From contig DATNIC010000122.1 of the NCBI GenBank assembly GCA_035604635.1, positions 1-35,208 on the forward strand: 35,208 nt of DNA, in the 5' to 3' direction. Under the pieces are notes generated by a model. That model made no database searches. It saw nothing but the letters and a program-made list of their open reading frames with translations, and was not told where the DNA came from. The stretch's first letter is position 1; the number at the start of each line of letters is the position of its first letter. Shown here in pieces: positions 32,884-35,208 of this stretch. Origin of the DNA: DATNIC01 sp035604635. Its GTDB lineage: Bacteria; Vulcanimicrobiota; Vulcanimicrobiia; Vulcanimicrobiales; Vulcanimicrobiaceae. Made by a program: the position numbers and the translations under genes.

Positions 32884-33873
32884 ATGCCGACAGCGTTTGT
32901 CACCGGAGCGAGCGGATTCGTCGGCGCGAATCTGGTGCGCGAGTTGCTCGATCACGGTTGGGACGTTCGCGCTTTGGTGCGCGATCAGCCGGGGATCACG
33001 CTTGCAGGCCTGCCCGTCGACATCGTCCGCGGCGATCTCTTCGCGCCGGATCTGGCCGGTGCGATGCGCGGATGCGACGCCGTCTTTCATGTTGCCGCGC
33101 TTTACAGCTTGTGGCGGCGCGAGCGCGGGGCGATCATGCACAGCAACGTCGACGGGACGCGTGCCGTCTTGCGCGCTGCGAAGGACGCCGGTGTCCGGCG
33201 CGTCGTGCATACGAGCTCGGTCGCGGCGATCGGCGTCCGGCACGGCGCGATCGCCGATGAAACGCACCAGAGTCCGTTGACCGAGCTCGTCGGACCCTAC
33301 AAACAATCGAAGCTTCTCGCCGAAGGCGAAGCGATGCAAGCGGCCGCCGAAGGGCTCGACGTCGTCATCGTCAATCCGAGCACGCCGGTCGGACCCTGGG
33401 ATGCGAAACCGACCCCGACCGGCGACATGCTCCTGCGCTTTCTACGCGGTGCGATGCCGGCGTACGTCGACACCGGGCTCAATCTGATCGACGTCCGGGA
33501 CGTCGCAGCCGGCCACCGGCTGGCCTACGAGCGCGGGCGGGCCGGCGAACGCTATATCCTGGGAAATGAAAACCTTTCGCTTCGTGAGTTGTTTGAGCGC
33601 CTGGCGACGCTGACCGGCCGGCCTGCTCCGCGCGTGCGGCTCCCTCTCGCCGTCCCGTTCGCGATCGCCGCCATCGACGAATTCGTCCTCGGCCGCTTGG
33701 GTCACCGGCCTCAGATCGCGCTCGACGGCGTTCGGATGGCTAAAGAGCAGATGTTCTACGACTCGTCGAAGGCAGTTCGCGAACTAGGCTTGCCTCAGAA
33801 TCCCGTGAGGCAAGCCTTAGCTGATTCGATCGAGTGGTTCAGCGCGCACGGCTTACTCACCACCCACCATTAA
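32884..33873 (+). CDS. hpnA: Hopanoid-associated sugar epimerase HpnA
   Basis: Extended short-chain dehydrogenase/epimerase of 329 residues. The start 'MPTAFVTGASGFVGANLVRE' contains the NAD(P)-binding GxxGxxG, 'VVHTSSVAAIGV' is the substrate loop with Ser, and 'GPYKQSKLLAE' gives the YxxxK catalytic pair. 'VNPSTPVGPWD' and 'NLIDVRDVAAGH' are typical of HpnA. Its exact substrate is not settled; the gene is a constant companion of hopanoid clusters. I chose ATG 32884; an in-frame GTG at 32821 would translate part of the hairpin repeat. There is no Shine-Dalgarno in the short space after the repeat. A 12-bp inverted repeat lies inside the 3' part of the gene. The stop is 15 nt before hpnH. Confidence 0.93.
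   Translation: MPTAFVTGASGFVGANLVRELLDHGWDVRALVRDQPGITLAGLPVDIVRGDLFAPDLAGAMRGCDAVFHVAALYSLWRRERGAIMHSNVDGTRAVLRAAKDAGVRRVVHTSSVAAIGVRHGAIADETHQSPLTELVGPYKQSKLLAEGEAMQAAAEGLDVVIVNPSTPVGPWDAKPTPTGDMLLRFLRGAMPAYVDTGLNLIDVRDVAAGHRLAYERGRAGERYILGNENLSLRELFERLATLTGRPAPRVRLPLAVPFAIAAIDEFVLGRLGHRPQIALDGVRMAKEQMFYDSSKAVRELGLPQNPVRQALADSIEWFSAHGLLTTHH
33786..33817 (+). repeat. Perfect 12-bp inverted repeat inside hpnA
   Basis: AGGCTTGCCTCA (33786-33797) and TGAGGCAAGCCT (33806-33817) are exact reverse complements with an 8-nt loop, and the pairing can extend by CT/AG past a one-base bulge. It lies about 55 nt before the hpnA stop, with no T-run after it. It could act as an RNA processing, stability or attenuation hairpin between hpnA and hpnH. 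Confidence 0.75.
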
Positions 33874-33888
33874 GGAAACGCGGAACGA

Positions 33889-34905
33889 ATGGCGATCACT
33901 CTCCGGCAGGCAGTAGCCGTCGGCGGCTATCTCCTCAAGCAGCGCTTGAAGGGCAACAAGCGGTACGCGCTGACCCTCATGCTGGAGCCGTTGTTCCGGT
34001 GCAACCTTGCATGCGTCGGGTGCGGCAAGATTCAGCATCCGGTCGAGGTTTTACGCAGGCATCTTTCGCCCGAAGACTGTTTCAAAGCGGTCGACGAGTG
34101 CGGCGCGCCGGTCGTCGCGATCCCCGGCGGAGAGCCGCTGCTCCATCCGCAGATCGACGAGATCGTCGCCGGGATCGTAAAACGGAAAAAGTTCGTCTAC
34201 CTGTGCACGAACGCGCTTCGGCTCGAGCAGAGTCTGGACAAGTTCAAGCCCTCGCCCTACCTGACGTTCAGCGTCCACCTCGACGGCGTGCGGCACGTGC
34301 ACGATCGTGCCGTCGACCGCGAAGGGACGTTCGACATTGCGGTCAGCGCGATCAAGGCGGCGAAGGCGCGCGGGTTCCGCGTCACGACGAACACGACGAT
34401 CTTCAACGATGCCAAGGCTGAAGAAGTGCAAGAGTTCTTTGATTTCGCAACGTCGCTGAACGTCGACGGGATGATGTTCTCGCCGGGCTACCCGTACGAG
34501 AAGGCACCCGATCAGGAACACTTCCTCCATCGGGATCAGAGTAAAGCGCTCTTCCGTGAGATCTTCGCGCCGTACAAGAGCGGGAAGAAGAAGTGGGAGT
34601 TCAATGCGAGCCCGTTCTTCATCGATTTCTTGACCGGCGAGAAGGACTATGACTGCACGCCTTGGGGGATGCCGAGCTACTCGCTCTTCGGCTGGCAGCG
34701 CCCGTGCTATCTCTTCGCCGACAGCTACGCCGGCTCGTATCAGGGGCTGCTCGAGACGACCGACTGGTCGCAGTACGGTTACAAGAGCGGGAACCCCAAA
34801 TGCGTCGACTGCATGGTCCACTGCGGTTACGAGCCGACGGCGACCGACGACGCGATGAAGCCCGGGAACATCCTCTACTCGCTCAAGAACGTTTTCGCGC
34901 GCTGA
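33889..34905 (+). CDS. hpnH: Adenosyl-hopene transferase HpnH (radical SAM)
   Basis: Radical SAM enzyme that adds a 5'-deoxyadenosyl group to diploptene to form adenosylhopane, the first step to extended C35 hopanoids. The 338-residue protein has the cluster motif 'CNLACVGCGKI' (about 38-45, CxxxCxxC), 'VAIPGGEPLLHP' (GGEP SAM motif) and 'YLTFSVHLDGVRHVHD'. The C-terminal region has 'DCTPWGMPSYSLFGWQRPCY' and 'CVDCMVHCGYEPTA', the Cys-rich HpnH tail. The ATG at 33889 follows AAGGAA 10 nt upstream and lies 15 nt after hpnA, so the two are probably co-transcribed. HpnG upstream acts on its product. Confidence 0.96.
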   Translation: MAITLRQAVAVGGYLLKQRLKGNKRYALTLMLEPLFRCNLACVGCGKIQHPVEVLRRHLSPEDCFKAVDECGAPVVAIPGGEPLLHPQIDEIVAGIVKRKKFVYLCTNALRLEQSLDKFKPSPYLTFSVHLDGVRHVHDRAVDREGTFDIAVSAIKAAKARGFRVTTNTTIFNDAKAEEVQEFFDFATSLNVDGMMFSPGYPYEKAPDQEHFLHRDQSKALFREIFAPYKSGKKKWEFNASPFFIDFLTGEKDYDCTPWGMPSYSLFGWQRPCYLFADSYAGSYQGLLETTDWSQYGYKSGNPKCVDCMVHCGYEPTATDDAMKPGNILYSLKNVFAR

Positions 34906-34994
34906 AAGGTAAAGGCTCGGTAAACGCCATAGGGAGTGCCCGCTCGTTTCGTTAACTCCAGCAACCGGGTTCTATTTCATTTTCTGGAGGCACG
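34906..34994. other. Gap between hpnH and the PilZ-like gene
   Basis: 89 nt. I see no terminator for hpnH and no clear promoter. The only firm signal is GGAGG at 34986-34990, 4 nt before the ATG of the next gene. Confidence 0.4.
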
Positions 34995-35208
34995 ATGGCC
35001 GATGCCCAAGCCGCCGCCGGCGGCGCCCAAAGCGGCTCCCTGTGGCTGACGTTAGACGAGCGGATCAATTGCCACATCCCCGGTCACGCGGAGATCTCCG
35101 CGACGCTCGCGCGTATCTCCGAAGAAGGCGCTTGGGTACGCGCCGCGCTGGAGTTGAAAATCAGCTCGTTCCTGACGTTGGAGTGGAAGGCCCTCTCCGA
35201 CCGTGCGC
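34995..35208 (+). CDS. PilZ-like domain protein, 3' end outside window
   Basis: Only the first 71 residues are visible. After an Ala/Gly-rich head (1-15) the pattern 'DERINCHIPGHAEIS', 'ARISEEGAWVRA' and 'SSFLTLEW' resembles the beta-barrel of PilZ domains, which bind cyclic di-GMP. The canonical RxxxR and DxSxxG motifs are not intact: the first reads 'DERINC' and the second 'RISEEG'. Binding of the nucleotide is therefore doubtful. The ATG at 34995 has a strong GGAGG site 4 nt upstream. The call is tentative, as the gene is cut by the window edge. Confidence 0.45.
   Translation, partial: MADAQAAAGGAQSGSLWLTLDERINCHIPGHAEISATLARISEEGAWVRAALELKISSFLTLEWKALSDRA

Noticed and set aside
34906..34994. 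Cyclic di-GMP riboswitch before the PilZ-like gene
   Set aside because: The sequence lacks the conserved GEMM core; only a Shine-Dalgarno is clear.

Overview
The window is about 35 kb of GC-rich, almost fully coding chromosome. It carries conserved cell-wall, protein-maturation and lipid genes and no transposase, integrase, tRNA, rRNA or CRISPR array that I can recognise. Gaps are short and many neighbours overlap (ATGA, TTGA and CTGA junctions). Gene content suggests a free-living, hopanoid-making bacterium outside the Proteobacteria: topA-trmFO-hslV-hslU is a Firmicutes-type order, fhaA-fhaB-PP2C-SEDS is an Actinobacteria-type order, and shc, hpnA, hpnB, hpnG and hpnH are present. Candidatus Eremiobacterota (WPS-2) or a similar GC-rich lineage fits, but that is inference.

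Layout. 1-5.7 kb: the end of a NitT/TauT-type binding protein, a secreted S41 protease, a GerMN protein, an AMIN/Amidase_3 cell-wall amidase, glutamate racemase and a PAP2-type membrane phosphatase. 5.8-10.2 kb: dxs, secG and two oligopeptide ABC ATPases (oppD, oppF) without permeases. 10.2-16.3 kb: a tiny Lys/Arg-rich histone-like gene with its own terminator, divergent from topA-trmFO-hslV-hslU. 16.3-24 kb: a DJ-1/PfpI gene, then def-fmt-rsmB-fhaA-fhaB-PP2C-SEDS-divergent polysaccharide deacetylase, a tightly coupled run joining formyl-Met processing, ribosome maturation, phospho-signalling and wall growth. 24-28.8 kb: an FMN reductase, an ATLF-like zinc protease, a MobA-like nucleotidyltransferase, an MFS carrier and an SF2 helicase. 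29-34.9 kb: hopanoid genes hpnG, hpnB (opposite strand), shc, hpnA and hpnH, then the start of a PilZ-like gene.

How they fit: dxs feeds the MEP isoprenoid route that ultimately supplies squalene. Shc cyclises squalene, HpnH adds adenosine, HpnG removes adenine, and HpnA and HpnB are side-chain and sugar-related. MurI, the amidase, the SEDS protein and the FHA/PP2C pair all act on wall growth.

Most interesting points: (i) a three-copy dispersed hairpin repeat of about 105 nt with a compensatory stem change, two copies forming the leaders of murI and hpnA and one lying inside the 3' end of oppD; (ii) two genes, oppD and fmt, whose only sensible start codon is CTG at a coupled junction; (iii) a hopanoid locus laid out like a non-contiguous operon, with hpnB antisense between hpnG and shc and start codons sharing CATG; (iv) a PP2C protein lacking one metal-binding Asp.
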